DNA from: Pseudogemmobacter faecipullorum
GTDB lineage: Bacteria > Pseudomonadota > Alphaproteobacteria > Rhodobacterales > Rhodobacteraceae
Assembly: GCF_020539525.1 (NCBI RefSeq)
Contig: NZ_JACDXX010000014.1
Coordinates: 44,583 to 108,582 of the forward strand
Direction: 5' to 3'
Length of the DNA: 64,000 bases
Positions 25,789 through 35,393 of this stretch are shown here, one piece after another. Position 1 is the stretch's first letter; each line of letters begins with the position of its first letter. The notes under the pieces were generated by a model. It did no database searches. It was given only the letters and a program-made list of their open reading frames with translations, and was not told the DNA's origin. A program made the position numbers and the translations under genes.

Positions 25789-27135
25789 ATGAGCGGCGTG
25801 TTTTCCCGAGATTTTGCGGTTTCCACGCCGCTGGTCGAGCGTGCAGAGGGTGTCTGGATTCACGGTGCGGATGGCCGGCGCTACCTTGATGCTATGGGCA
25901 GTGCAGGTGTGATCGGCATCGGCCATGGCCGCAGCGAGATCTATCAGGCGCTTGCCGCCGAGGGATCGAAGGTCAGTTATGTCTATACCGCCTCTTTCAC
26001 CCATCCCTGGCAGGAGCAGCTCTCGGCCTCGGTCCTCTCGGTCGCGCCCGAAGGCATGTCCGGGGTCTATTTCGTTTCGGGCGGCTCTGAGGCGAATGAG
26101 ACCGCGCTGAAACTGGCCCGCCAGTATCATGTGGCGCGGGGCGAAACCGGCCGCCATAAAATGCTCGCCCGCTGGCAAAGCTATCACGGCGTGACCATCG
26201 CCACATTATCGCTGTCAGGCCGCACTTCCTGGCGTGCACCCTATGACCCCTATATGTTGCCGGTCGTGCATATCAGCCCACCCTATAATTACCGCTGCAA
26301 TATCTGTGGCGAGGGCGGAGACTGCACCGATCACTGCATCGAGGAGCTCGAGCGCACCATCCTTATGGAAGGGCCGGAGACGATCTCCTGCTTCTTTGCC
26401 GAAACCATCATCGGCACCACCGCCTCGGGCGTGACACCCGGCCCGGATTATTATCGCCGGGTCCGCGAGATCTGTGACCGCTACGGCATTCTGTTCATCT
26501 GCGATGAAGTGCTGATGGGATATGGCCGCACCGGGCGCGCCTTTGCCATTCAGGACTGGGGAATTCTGCCCGATATGATCACCTGCGGTAAGGCGATCGG
26601 CTCGGGCTATGCGCCGCTTGGTGCGGTCATCGTCTCGGAAAAAATCACCGGCTTCTTCCGCGAGGGCAAACGCAGGTTTGTCCACGGCTTCACCTATTCC
26701 GGCCATGCAATGTCCTGTTTTGTTGGCCAGAAAGTGTTCGAGATCATGCAGCGTGAAGATCTGTTCAGCCGCCCGGCTGTGACCGGGGCCTATATGCATC
26801 AGCGCCTTGGCGTGCTGCAGCAGCGCCATGAGGTGATCGGGGATCTGCGCGGGCGCGGGCTTTACGCCGGGCTCGAATTTGTGGCAGATCGCGCCAGCCG
26901 CGACCCCTTCCCTGAAAGCGCTAATTTCACCGCGCGCCTGGTCGCAATGATGCGGGAGCGCGGCGTGATTGTCGGCGGGGGCGTTCCGGGGGCGAATTTC
27001 GGCAAGGGTGGCGATCACATCCAGATCAGCCCGCCTTTCACCATCAGTGAGGGGGAAATCGACAGGCTGATCGATACGCTCGACGAGGTTCTGACCAGCC
27101 TGTCGCAGGAGCTGCGCGGGCCGGCTGCACAGTAA
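25789..27135 (+). CDS. Class III PLP aminotransferase with Cys-rich insertion
   Basis: A 448-residue omega-aminotransferase-like enzyme: SGGSEANETALKLARQ (PLP phosphate loop), FICDEVLMGYGRTG (cofactor Asp) and the PLP lysine in ITCGKAIGSG. An insertion near residues 166-180 holds CNICGEGGDCTDHC, four cysteines in a C-x2-C-x6-C-x3-C pattern. It is the first gene of an operon with a TRAP transporter, so the amine or amino-acid substrate is probably what the transporter imports. The specific substrate cannot be told. Confidence 0.83.
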   Translation: MSGVFSRDFAVSTPLVERAEGVWIHGADGRRYLDAMGSAGVIGIGHGRSEIYQALAAEGSKVSYVYTASFTHPWQEQLSASVLSVAPEGMSGVYFVSGGSEANETALKLARQYHVARGETGRHKMLARWQSYHGVTIATLSLSGRTSWRAPYDPYMLPVVHISPPYNYRCNICGEGGDCTDHCIEELERTILMEGPETISCFFAETIIGTTASGVTPGPDYYRRVREICDRYGILFICDEVLMGYGRTGRAFAIQDWGILPDMITCGKAIGSGYAPLGAVIVSEKITGFFREGKRRFVHGFTYSGHAMSCFVGQKVFEIMQREDLFSRPAVTGAYMHQRLGVLQQRHEVIGDLRGRGLYAGLEFVADRASRDPFPESANFTARLVAMMRERGVIVGGGVPGANFGKGGDHIQISPPFTISEGEIDRLIDTLDEVLTSLSQELRGPAAQ

Positions 27136-27175
27136 GACGACAACAATATAAACAACATCTGACAGGAAGACTGCT

Positions 27176-28129
27176 ATGAAGACTCTGATCTCCCTCTCGC
27201 TTTTTGCCCTGCTGGCCGGGACCGCGGCTCAGGCCGAAGTGACGCTGCGCATTGGCGGCGCGGGCTCTGATTCCAGCCCCGACACCAAAGCAATGGAGGT
27301 TTTTGCTGAAAAGCTGAACGAGCGGCTGGGCGAGGCCGTCGCGGTTGAGCTTTTCCCGAATTCGCATCTGGGCACCGTTGATGAAATGGTTGAGCAGGTA
27401 AAGGGCGGCGTGCTGGAATGCATGTATGAAAGCGTGGGCGTGCTGGGCTCATTCCATCCGGCCGCCAATATCGAGGGCGTGGCCTATGTCTATCACGATG
27501 TGGATCACTTCTTCCGCATCTGGCGCGGCCCGGTTGGCCAGGAGATCCTGCAGTCGATCTCGGATGAGGCGGGCTTCCGTGTCGTTGGCCCGGCCTTCCA
27601 TGGCTTCCGTCAGATCCTGACCAATGTGCCGGTCGAAAAGGCCGAAGATCTGGACGGGCTGAAAATCCGCGCACCGGGCATTCCGGCCTATATTGAATCG
27701 ATCCGCGCCATGGGGGCAAACCCGGCCACGGTCGCCTTCGAGGAAGTCTATGCCGCCCTGCAGAGCCATGTGGTGGACGGGGTCGAACAGCCGCTGACCG
27801 CGATCAGTGACAAGCGCTTCCATGAGGTGGTAAAAAACCTCGCGCTGACCAATCACATGGCCGAGACCATGGGCTTCATGTGCAACAGCGACTGGTACGC
27901 CGGTCTTGATGAGGCCACCCGCACCGCCATTGAGGCCTCGGCCGTCGACAGCGCTGACTGGTATCGCAGCTATACCGAGCAATCCCAGTCAGCCCTGCTG
28001 GCCGAGCTGGAAGCCGAAGGTGCGGTTGTGACCCGCCCCGATATCGCGCCCTTCATCGCCCGCGCGGCCACGGCACAATATGATGCCTCGCTGCAGCCGA
28101 TCATCGAAAAGGTGCGCGCCGTCGAGTAA
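27176..28129 (+). CDS. TRAP transporter substrate-binding protein (DctP family)
   Basis: A 317-residue periplasmic binding protein with a signal peptide (LISLSLFALLAGTAAQA). The DctP hallmarks are present: the VPVEKAEDLDGLKIRAPG segment with the carboxylate-binding Arg, and the VDGVEQPL segment. It captures an organic acid (perhaps an amino or keto acid) for the QM membrane pair. Good spacing after the aminotransferase (40 nt); a strong terminator follows before the Q gene. Confidence 0.9.
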   Translation: MKTLISLSLFALLAGTAAQAEVTLRIGGAGSDSSPDTKAMEVFAEKLNERLGEAVAVELFPNSHLGTVDEMVEQVKGGVLECMYESVGVLGSFHPAANIEGVAYVYHDVDHFFRIWRGPVGQEILQSISDEAGFRVVGPAFHGFRQILTNVPVEKAEDLDGLKIRAPGIPAYIESIRAMGANPATVAFEEVYAALQSHVVDGVEQPLTAISDKRFHEVVKNLALTNHMAETMGFMCNSDWYAGLDEATRTAIEASAVDSADWYRSYTEQSQSALLAELEAEGAVVTRPDIAPFIARAATAQYDASLQPIIEKVRAVE

Positions 28130-28144
28130 ATCCCCGTGCATTCG

Positions 28145-28175
28145 CCGCCCTCCGCATCCCGGAGGGCGGTTTTTT
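28145..28175 (+). terminator. Intrinsic terminator between TRAP P and Q genes
   Basis: A perfect 9-bp GC stem, CCGCCCTCC / GGAGGGCGG, with a 7-nt loop and six T residues right after it. It is the clearest rho-independent terminator in the window. It probably lowers membrane-subunit expression relative to the binding protein. Confidence 0.85.
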
Positions 28176-28222
28176 CCCGGCAGCCTGCTGCCGCCCCTTC
28201 TCACCTGATACCCGGACCCCCG

Positions 28223-28729
28223 ATGAGCAGAACCCTCTTCCGGATCGGCGATCTGTTACGCGCCGCTCTTGCCACCCTTGTCGCGATCGCCTTGCTGATG
28301 ATCGTGGTGCTGGTTTTCTATCAGGTCATCACCCGCTATTTCACCGGGACGGCCACACCTCAGCTGGCTGAAATCGCCCGCTTCTTCTTTATCTGGCTGG
28401 TCTTTGCCGGATCGGCCTGGCTGATTTCACGCGGCGAGCTGATCGCGATCGACTTTTTCTCGGTGCAGATGGGCCCGAAGGGCAAGCGGCTGCAGATGAT
28501 CTTTACCGATCTGTGCATTGCTGTGCTGCTGACCGCCCTGCTGATCTATTCGCAAAAGCTGCTCGATGTGGTGGCGATCAAACGCGCACCGGCAACCGGC
28601 ATCCCCTATGGCTGGGTCTATATGGCCCTGCCCGCCTTCTGCCTCTCGGGGATTTATTTCGTCATCGAGCGCGCGGTGAAGACGCGGCTGTTCGCGATGC
28701 TCCCCGACAACAGTGACAAAAGGGCCTGA
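28223..28729 (+). CDS. TRAP transporter small permease (DctQ family)
   Basis: 168 residues with four predicted membrane helices and the conserved ITRYF(T)...EIARFFFIWLVFAGSA segment. I chose the ATG at 28223 (MSRTLF), since the open frame further up runs through the terminator. It joins with the large subunit encoded 3 nt downstream. Confidence 0.87.
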   Translation: MSRTLFRIGDLLRAALATLVAIALLMIVVLVFYQVITRYFTGTATPQLAEIARFFFIWLVFAGSAWLISRGELIAIDFFSVQMGPKGKRLQMIFTDLCIAVLLTALLIYSQKLLDVVAIKRAPATGIPYGWVYMALPAFCLSGIYFVIERAVKTRLFAMLPDNSDKRA

Positions 28730-28732
28730 TCC

Positions 28733-30013
28733 ATGCTGATGCTTCTGACGCTTGCGCTGGTTCTGTTTGCGCTGATGTTCCTTGCGGTGCCGATTGCGAT
28801 TTCGCTGGGCATCGCCTCGCTGGTCATTGTCCTGCTCTGGGGCACGCCGGGCTTTGTTCTGGCGCAAAAGATGCTCAACGGCATCGACAGTTTTCCGCTG
28901 CTGGCCGTACCCTTCTTCATTCTTGCCGCGGCCATCATGAATGCGGGCGGCATCACCACCCGCATCGTCGATCTGCTTGGCTCGGCCATGGGACGGCTGC
29001 GCGGCAGTTCGGGCCAGGTGAATATCGGCACGAACCTGTTTCTCGCCGGGATCTCCGGCTCCTCGGTAGCGGATGCCTCGGCAACGGGGGCGCTTCTGAT
29101 CCCCGAAATGAAGAAAGAGGGCTATTCGGGGGCCTTTGCCGCCGCGCTGACCGCAACGGCGGCGCTGCTCGGGCCGATCCTGCCGCCCTCGATCCCGCTG
29201 GTGATCTATGGGGTGATTGCCGAGGTTTCCATCGTCAAGCTCTTCATCGGCGGCTATATCCCGGCGCTGATGATCGTGGCGGCGCTGGTATTCGTGGTCA
29301 ATCACCACGCCAGAAAGCACAACCTGCCGCGCCGGGGTCGCCAGGGCGGGGCGGTGATCTGGAAGAAATTCCGGGTCTCGATCTGGGCCATGTCAATGCC
29401 GATCCTGCTGATCATCGGCGCGCGGGGCGGATATTTCACCATCACCGAGATCGGCGCGGTTCTGGTCGTCTATGCGATCTTTGTCGGCTGGGTGATCCAC
29501 CGCGAATTTCGCTGGGGCAAGCTGCCCGGCATTCTCACCGAAGCCGGGATGCAGACAGCGAATATCATGCTGGTGGTCGCGACCTCTTCCTTCGTGGCCT
29601 ATCTGATGGTGGTGCATGGCGTGCCCAAGGATCTGTCGCGCTGGATCCAGGAGGCGCAGCTCTCGCCGGTGGTCTTCCTGTTGCTGATCAACGTGATCCT
29701 GCTGATCGCCGGAGCCTTCCTCGATTCCACCCCCGCCACCATCATCATCGTGCCGATTGTGCTGCCCTCAGCCATCGCGCTCGGGATCGACCCGGTGCAT
29801 TTCGGTCTTGTGGTGGTGATTAATCTGATGATCGGGCTGATCCATCCGCCCATGGGGCTGAACCTGCTGATCACCCAATCCATCGCCAAAGAGCCTATGG
29901 GCGCGATCCTGAAAGAAGGCCTGCCGCTGCTGGGGATTATGCTGATCATCCTGATGCTGGTGACTTTCGTTCCGGCAACCGTACTCTGGTTGCCGCAGGT
30001 CATGGGCCTGTGA
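28733..30013 (+). CDS. TRAP transporter large permease (DctM family)
   Basis: A 426-residue inner-membrane protein with about 11-12 hydrophobic segments and DctM signatures (LAGISGSSVADASATGALLIPEM, LGPILPPSIPLVIYG, HPPMGLNLL). It forms the sodium-driven channel with the Q subunit. Its ATG lies 3 nt after the Q stop. Confidence 0.92.
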   Translation: MLMLLTLALVLFALMFLAVPIAISLGIASLVIVLLWGTPGFVLAQKMLNGIDSFPLLAVPFFILAAAIMNAGGITTRIVDLLGSAMGRLRGSSGQVNIGTNLFLAGISGSSVADASATGALLIPEMKKEGYSGAFAAALTATAALLGPILPPSIPLVIYGVIAEVSIVKLFIGGYIPALMIVAALVFVVNHHARKHNLPRRGRQGGAVIWKKFRVSIWAMSMPILLIIGARGGYFTITEIGAVLVVYAIFVGWVIHREFRWGKLPGILTEAGMQTANIMLVVATSSFVAYLMVVHGVPKDLSRWIQEAQLSPVVFLLLINVILLIAGAFLDSTPATIIIVPIVLPSAIALGIDPVHFGLVVVINLMIGLIHPPMGLNLLITQSIAKEPMGAILKEGLPLLGIMLIILMLVTFVPATVLWLPQVMGL

Positions 30014-30331
30014 CAGCGCATCCTGCCAGCTTCGCCCCGTCAAAGACCGGGTGATGCTGGCAGGAGTGCAGGTCAGAATGCCAGCCAGGCGGCAAGCACC
30101 ACAAAGCGCAGGGCGTGCAATACTGCGCTGAGCAAAGCAGAAAGCCGCCACAGAGTGCATCGCTTCAGCATTCAGCTGAGCGCTAAAGGGAATTGCGCGA
30201 CCTGCCATCTGCCCGCTCTGCTGCTGACGGCAGACCGCAGGTGCAGGCGCGATGCGGCCCGCCCTCTTCGCAGAAAGCGCCGCATGGAATAAGGACCTGA
30301 CCGGGAATGATCCGGGCAGGTCGGTTTTGCA
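30014..30331. terminator. Convergent intergenic region with two hairpins
   Basis: The dctM-type gene (+) and the aldo/keto reductase gene (-) converge here. A perfect 10-bp stem TCCTGCCAGC / GCTGGCAGGA pairs 30021-30030 with 30056-30065. A second stem pairs GACCTG/CAGGTC and CCGG/CCGG around 30294-30322, followed by GGTTTT. Both are terminator-like; no gene is supported between them. Confidence 0.6.
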
Positions 30332-31357
30332 TCAGGGTAACGGCACGTCCGGCGCGACAAGCCCCTCGCTGCGCAGATCTGACCAGAAACCCTGCGGGAT
30401 CTCTGCGCCAAAATGCGCGATATTCTGCGTGACCTCCGCCGGTGTCACCGCGCCGAAAACCACCGAGCAGACCTCGGGCGCGGCCAGTGGGAATTGCAGC
30501 GCTGCCGCTGCAAGCGAGATCCCATGCGCAGCGGCGATCGCGCTCAGGCGGCGGACCTTATCGGCGACACCAGGCGGCACTGCGCCATATTCATACTTCG
30601 CCCCCTCAACGAGGCCAGTGGCCAGAATGCCGGAACTGAACGCCCCGCCAACCACGATGGAGGCACCACGACGCCCGGCCGCGGTGATTTCATCCTGATA
30701 AATGTCATGTTCCAGCAGAGTATATCGCGAGGCCACAAGGAACAGATCCAGATCTGTCGCTTCGAGGAAACGCCGGATCATGCCGCGCTCATTAATACCG
30801 GCACCGATGGCGCGGATCTCGCCTGAGCGTTTAAGCTCATCCAGCGCGCGATAGCCACCGCCCTGATCCAGCTCGCGCAGCCTGGCCTCAAGCGCTTCGG
30901 GGGTTCTGAAATAACCACCGTCGAGATCATGAATATAAAGGGCATCAACCTGGTTGATGCCAAGGCGCTGCAGGCTGTCCTCGTAAGAGCGCATCACCGC
31001 ATCATAGGTAAAGATGTGGTGCGGCTCGAATGCCAGCGGGGCCTGCCAGGCCGGCGGAGTGAAACCGGCCCGGTCGCGCGGGGCGCGCAGGACGCGGCCG
31101 ACCTTGGTGGTCAGGACATAATCCCCACGCGGCCGCTCATAAAGCGCGCGGCCGGTGCGATGCTCGGCCTGGCCAAGCCCGTACCAGGGCGCCGTATCAT
31201 AAAATCTGATGCCGCCCGCCCAGGCCGCCTCATAGGTCGCCCGGGCCCCGGCCTCACCGATGGCTGCATAGACACCGCCCAGCGGGCAGGTTCCGAGGCC
31301 GAGAACCGGAATATCAAGGCCGGTCCGTCCGACCTCACGACGCATTGCAGGGGTCAT
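30332..31357 (-). CDS. Aldo/keto reductase (sugar 1-dehydrogenase type)
   Basis: A 341-residue TIM-barrel oxidoreductase. The catalytic tetrad is visible: Asp and Tyr in FYDTAPWYGLGQAE, Lys in VLTTKVGR and His in YIHDLDGG. The group includes L-fucose, D-threo-aldose and pyridoxal dehydrogenases. It is the last gene of the minus-strand sugar operon, 1 nt after the Gfo/Idh/MocA gene. It may oxidise a second sugar or epimer at C1. Confidence 0.82.
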   Translation of the reverse strand: MTPAMRREVGRTGLDIPVLGLGTCPLGGVYAAIGEAGARATYEAAWAGGIRFYDTAPWYGLGQAEHRTGRALYERPRGDYVLTTKVGRVLRAPRDRAGFTPPAWQAPLAFEPHHIFTYDAVMRSYEDSLQRLGINQVDALYIHDLDGGYFRTPEALEARLRELDQGGGYRALDELKRSGEIRAIGAGINERGMIRRFLEATDLDLFLVASRYTLLEHDIYQDEITAAGRRGASIVVGGAFSSGILATGLVEGAKYEYGAVPPGVADKVRRLSAIAAAHGISLAAAALQFPLAAPEVCSVVFGAVTPAEVTQNIAHFGAEIPQGFWSDLRSEGLVAPDVPLP

Positions 31358-31358
31358 A

Positions 31359-32408
31359 TCAGAATTCCTTCACCAGTTCGGCGATGGCCACAGTCCGGCC
31401 GGTTGCGGCCGAGCAATAGGCGGCTTCGGCCAGGGCATAGGTCTTCAGGCTGTCCCCGGCCGAGGTCTCAAAGTCCCGCCCGCTGCGCAGGCAGTCGATA
31501 AAATGCTGCTGGGTGCGGGGCACGGAATCCTGGATCTGGGTCCAGGGTTCCGAGGTCCAGCTCCGGCCATCTGCCGCCAGAACCTCATCGCGCCGTCCGG
31601 CGGCTGTATGGATGCGCAGCACCTGGCCCTCGAGGATCTCAACCGTGCCAAGGCGGCCCTCGATCTCGCCCAGGGTCTGCGGGAAGAGGTTCGGGCTTTT
31701 ATGGCTGGCATAGCTCACATCCACCACCGAGACCGCTTTATTGTCATGCCGCAACAGCATGGTGGCAGCATCCTCACCGGCAATGCCTTCTTTCACCGAT
31801 TGATTGAAACAGCTGACCTCAGAGGCATCGCCCAGAAGATAGCGCGCCAGATCCAGCATATGGATGCCGACATCCATAATCATGAAACGTTTTGTTTCAA
31901 TCAGATAGGGCTGATTGGTATAGACATCGATATCATTGCGCCAGTTCAGGCGGCCAAAGGTGACCTCGCCGATTTCCCCCGAGGACAGGATTTCCCGCAG
32001 GCGGCGGAAGATCTTCTGAAACCGGAAGTTTTCATGCAGCATGACCGGCACGCCCGCGGCGCGGGCCTGGGCCTCAATGCGCAGGCAGGTTGCCAGATCG
32101 GGGGCCATGGGCTTTTGCACAATGACCGGCACCCCGGCCTGAACCGCCAGAGCAATCAGGGCTTCATGGGTTTCCATTGTGGTGCAGATATCGACGAAAT
32201 CAAAGCGCCCCGACTGCAGCATTGCGGCATCGGTGCCCCATTCCGCAATACCGTATTCTTTCGCCGCCGCTTCAGCCCGCTGCGGATCGCGGTCACAGAT
32301 TGCCGCAATTTCCGCGCCCTCGACCTCAGCCCAGGCATGAAGATGGTTGCGCGAGAAAAAGCCCGCTCCGATGAAAAGACCTTTGAGGTTCTGGCTCACA
32401 GCAATCAT
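31359..32408 (-). CDS. apsD: Gfo/Idh/MocA oxidoreductase, probable D-apiose dehydrogenase
   Basis: 349 residues. N-terminal Rossmann fold (GLFIGAGFFSRNHLHAW, CDRDPQRAEA), the family's QKPMA motif and the C-terminal sugar-binding alpha/beta domain (IMDVGIHMLDLARYL). I started it at the ATG at 32408, which overlaps the lactonase stop by 4 nt; the frame above it is a shadow of that gene. Its GGFFSRNHLHAW-type N-terminus and pairing with an ApnL-like protein match D-apiose dehydrogenase as I know it. Another aldose as substrate remains possible. Confidence 0.65.
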   Translation of the reverse strand: MIAVSQNLKGLFIGAGFFSRNHLHAWAEVEGAEIAAICDRDPQRAEAAAKEYGIAEWGTDAAMLQSGRFDFVDICTTMETHEALIALAVQAGVPVIVQKPMAPDLATCLRIEAQARAAGVPVMLHENFRFQKIFRRLREILSSGEIGEVTFGRLNWRNDIDVYTNQPYLIETKRFMIMDVGIHMLDLARYLLGDASEVSCFNQSVKEGIAGEDAATMLLRHDNKAVSVVDVSYASHKSPNLFPQTLGEIEGRLGTVEILEGQVLRIHTAAGRRDEVLAADGRSWTSEPWTQIQDSVPRTQQHFIDCLRSGRDFETSAGDSLKTYALAEAAYCSAATGRTVAIAELVKEF

Positions 32409-34318
32409 TCCTGTTGTGTCAAATGCAGCACGGCATAGGCGTCGAGCTGGTCGGGCAACCCGACAGCCACCGGGCCTGTGGGCATGGACGCGTCGAGCAG
32501 CTCGGCCCGGGGCGCGCGCAGCCCGGTGCCGGGCAGCGCCAGGGCTGAAAGTGTCAGGGCTGCGGGTGTCAGATTGGCAATCAGCGCGCTGCGCTGGCCA
32601 TTTTTCTCCCAGATCACCGATGCCAGTCCTGCCTCGGTCCGGGCCGAGATAAGCTGGCCGCCCGCCGCCGCCGCAAGCCATTTTGCGACATGATACAGTG
32701 GATAGAGCGCGCCTTCGGGCTGGCCGTCCCAGAAGGGGCGCGCATAATCCTGGCGGGTCGAAATCAGGCCAAATGGCCCGGTGGCCGCACCAAAGGCAAA
32801 GCGTTGCGGCGCGAAAGCCGCGATCTGCGCCAGATAGCCCACCGTCCAGGCCGCCGCATATAGCCCGCGCTGGCGCGGGTCGCGCGCCGCCATGCCCTCG
32901 CGTGCCTCGGCAGCATTCTCCGAAGGGCCCGGGCCATAGGGATTGATCCTGGCGCCAATTCCGGTCGGCCCGATCAGCAGCGGCCGCCCGCCTGCAAGCG
33001 CCCGGGCCGAGGCCATAATATGCGGCAGCGCCTGCAGCGTCTCCATCACCGACGCATCATCGGCGGCATGGACCACCGGCGTGGTGGCAAAGCTCAGCCC
33101 CTGCCAGAGCGCGGGGTCGGGACGTTTGCGGTTAAACTCGGTAAAGAAGGCCGGTGAGCCGCCGATCTTCTCGCTCTCAGGGAAGTGCTGCGCCAGCGCT
33201 GCGGCAATATCGGCCTCGGCAGGATGCGGCGGGCGGGCCTCACCGGGCTGGAAACTCTGCTCATCGATCTTTGCAAACGCGCCGATCCGGTGGGTGACGA
33301 TACCTGCAGCGCGAAGCCTTGCGGCCAGCGTGGCCAGTCCGGCATCAGCCTCGGCGGCGCTGGGGCCCTCCAGAATTACCTGCAGTTCCAGCTTTGCCCT
33401 GGTCAGCTCCAGCAAGGCGGCAAGCGGAGCCAGATCCTGAGCGGAATCCGCCGCATTATGGCGCAGCAAAAGCCATGCCGGGGCCAGCGCCTGCAACGCC
33501 CCGGCATAGGCAAGCGCGGCTGCAGCCTCGCCCGGATGATCAAGCGGAAGGGCGTAATCCGGCAGCCTCTGTCCCGCCGCCGGCGGCAGATCAACAGCCG
33601 GAGCCACGGTGGCGCTGGCCCCGGTATCGGTCATGCTGACTGTCACTGCCTGGGCCACCGGCGCAGCCGGTTCGAGCAGATAGGGATAGGGCAGGCCGAT
33701 CGGGCGGCTATAGGTCTTGAACGAGGCATCCGACCAGTTGCGGTGGTCCTCCATCTCGAAAATATCGCCCTCGAACCGGGTCTCGACCCTAAGGCCCGGC
33801 ACCGGGCTATGGGTGATCCGCTCTATATCCATCACCGGCTGGCCGGGCGAGATCTGCGCCGGGATCACCAGGTTGCGCGCCGGGGCCGAGGCATGGCCGA
33901 CCGTCACCGCGGTGCCTGCGAAACCATCCAGCGGATGCAGGATGACAAAGCCGGTGCGATTGGTCTCAAAAGGTGCTTCGGCCCGGATCAGCGCCTCGGC
34001 GCGCAGCTCCCCGACCGCTTCGCCGCGCAAACGGATGCCGACGGTAACGCCGCTGCCAGGCGTGCCATAATGCGCCTCATAGCTGACCGTGAACCCCCCG
34101 GCGGTTTCCAGGATATCCAGCGCCGTGATCACCGGAGCGGGGGTGCCCCATCCCGGCGTTCGCACCAGAAACATCACGCCGCGCAGCACCTCGACCCCGT
34201 TCCAGCGGATCCAGCGCAGGCCGCCATTATCGAGCGTGGCCTCGAGCGGCCCTGCCCGCAACACCCGCAGCGGCCCCTCGGCCTGCGCGGTTCCGGTAAG
34301 AATGACGGCGCGGTTCAT
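32405..34318 (-). CDS. apnL: Probable sugar-acid lactonase, ApnL-like (D-apionate lactonase)
   Basis: 637 residues. An N-terminal beta-sandwich (about 1-225) with TNRTGFVILHPLDG and FEGDIFEMEDHRNWSDASF is followed by a TIM-barrel-like region (about 260-500) and a short beta C-terminus. This architecture and these segments are those of a family found in sugar operons that I associate with D-apionate lactonase (ApnL), which opens D-apionolactone. No signal peptide, so cytoplasmic. It overlaps both the permease gene above and the dehydrogenase gene below by 4 nt, a tightly coupled set. Confidence 0.6.
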   Translation of the reverse strand: MNRAVILTGTAQAEGPLRVLRAGPLEATLDNGGLRWIRWNGVEVLRGVMFLVRTPGWGTPAPVITALDILETAGGFTVSYEAHYGTPGSGVTVGIRLRGEAVGELRAEALIRAEAPFETNRTGFVILHPLDGFAGTAVTVGHASAPARNLVIPAQISPGQPVMDIERITHSPVPGLRVETRFEGDIFEMEDHRNWSDASFKTYSRPIGLPYPYLLEPAAPVAQAVTVSMTDTGASATVAPAVDLPPAAGQRLPDYALPLDHPGEAAAALAYAGALQALAPAWLLLRHNAADSAQDLAPLAALLELTRAKLELQVILEGPSAAEADAGLATLAARLRAAGIVTHRIGAFAKIDEQSFQPGEARPPHPAEADIAAALAQHFPESEKIGGSPAFFTEFNRKRPDPALWQGLSFATTPVVHAADDASVMETLQALPHIMASARALAGGRPLLIGPTGIGARINPYGPGPSENAAEAREGMAARDPRQRGLYAAAWTVGYLAQIAAFAPQRFAFGAATGPFGLISTRQDYARPFWDGQPEGALYPLYHVAKWLAAAAGGQLISARTEAGLASVIWEKNGQRSALIANLTPAALTLSALALPGTGLRAPRAELLDASMPTGPVAVGLPDQLDAYAVLHLTQQE

Positions 34319-35322
34319 CTGCTCTGCCTCTTGATAAAATGATCGAAAGCTACGGCGGCGACAATGATCAGCCCGACCAGAATCTGCTGCGTGTAGGGGG
34401 AGACATTCAAAATCACGAGACCGTTCAGCAGTACCCCGGTCAGCAGCGCGCCGATGACCGTGCCACCAACTCCGCCGGTGCCGCCATAAAGACTGGTGCC
34501 TCCGATCACCACCGCCGCGATGGCGGTCAGCTCATAGCCGGTCCCTGCAACGGCTTCGGCCGAGTTCAGGCGCGAGGCCAGCACAAAGCCGCCCAGCCCC
34601 GAGCAAAAGCCGATCAGAGCATAGACCGAGAGGGTGACGCCGCTGACATTGATGCCCGAAAGCCGCGCCGCATCGGGGTTTGAACCCACGGCATAGACGG
34701 CACGTCCGAAACGGGTCTGGGTCAGAACCACCCAGGCGACCAGCGCCACAGCGGCAAAGATCAGCACCGGCACGGGCACCGGCCCGATCATCCCGCGGCC
34801 CCACCAGCCAAAACCCTCGTCAAAACCCGAGACCGGCCCGCCATTGCCAATGCTGAGTGCAATGCCACGGAAAACCGTCATCCCGCCGAGGGTCACCACA
34901 AAGGCCGGGACCGAAAGCCAGGCCACCGCCATCCCCTGCAAAAGCCCTGCCGCCGTTCCGGCCAGGATCGCGGCCAGCGCCGCAAGGGTCCAGTGAAAGC
35001 CGCTGCCATCCGCCGAGAGCATGAAACGCCCCTCGATGCCGCCTTTTGCCACGACCGCGGCACAAAGGCCGGACATTGCGATCAGCGCGCCCACCGAAAG
35101 ATCGATGCCACGGATCAGGATGACGAAAGTCATCCCAACGGCAATGATGCCGTAAATCGAGACCTGGCGCAGAATGTTGAACAGGTTCAGCGGCATCAGA
35201 AAACGGGGCTGCAGACTCGCGAAGATGATCACGAGGGCCAGCAGGAAGATCAGCGGGGCAAGCCTGCCAAGCAGGGCATAGATCCGGGCGCGGGACAGCT
35301 CGTCGGCCTGGGCTTTGGTCAT
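34315..35322 (-). CDS. Ribose-type ABC sugar permease
   Basis: A 335-residue inner-membrane protein of the RbsC/AraH family, with about 8-10 helices and signatures GMTFVILIRGIDLSVGAL and AVGSNPDAARLSGINV. The substrate is probably the sugar used by the downstream dehydrogenase. AAGGA lies before the ATG at 35322. A 71-nt gap, wider than others in the operon, separates it from the ATPase gene. Confidence 0.9.
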   Translation of the reverse strand: MTKAQADELSRARIYALLGRLAPLIFLLALVIIFASLQPRFLMPLNLFNILRQVSIYGIIAVGMTFVILIRGIDLSVGALIAMSGLCAAVVAKGGIEGRFMLSADGSGFHWTLAALAAILAGTAAGLLQGMAVAWLSVPAFVVTLGGMTVFRGIALSIGNGGPVSGFDEGFGWWGRGMIGPVPVPVLIFAAVALVAWVVLTQTRFGRAVYAVGSNPDAARLSGINVSGVTLSVYALIGFCSGLGGFVLASRLNSAEAVAGTGYELTAIAAVVIGGTSLYGGTGGVGGTVIGALLTGVLLNGLVILNVSPYTQQILVGLIIVAAVAFDHFIKRQSR

Positions 35323-35393
35323 GGTCGGATTCCTTGAAGTCAGTCGCGCGTCGGGTTCATCTGCCGCTACTGCGGCGCCAGAACGGCAGCAGG

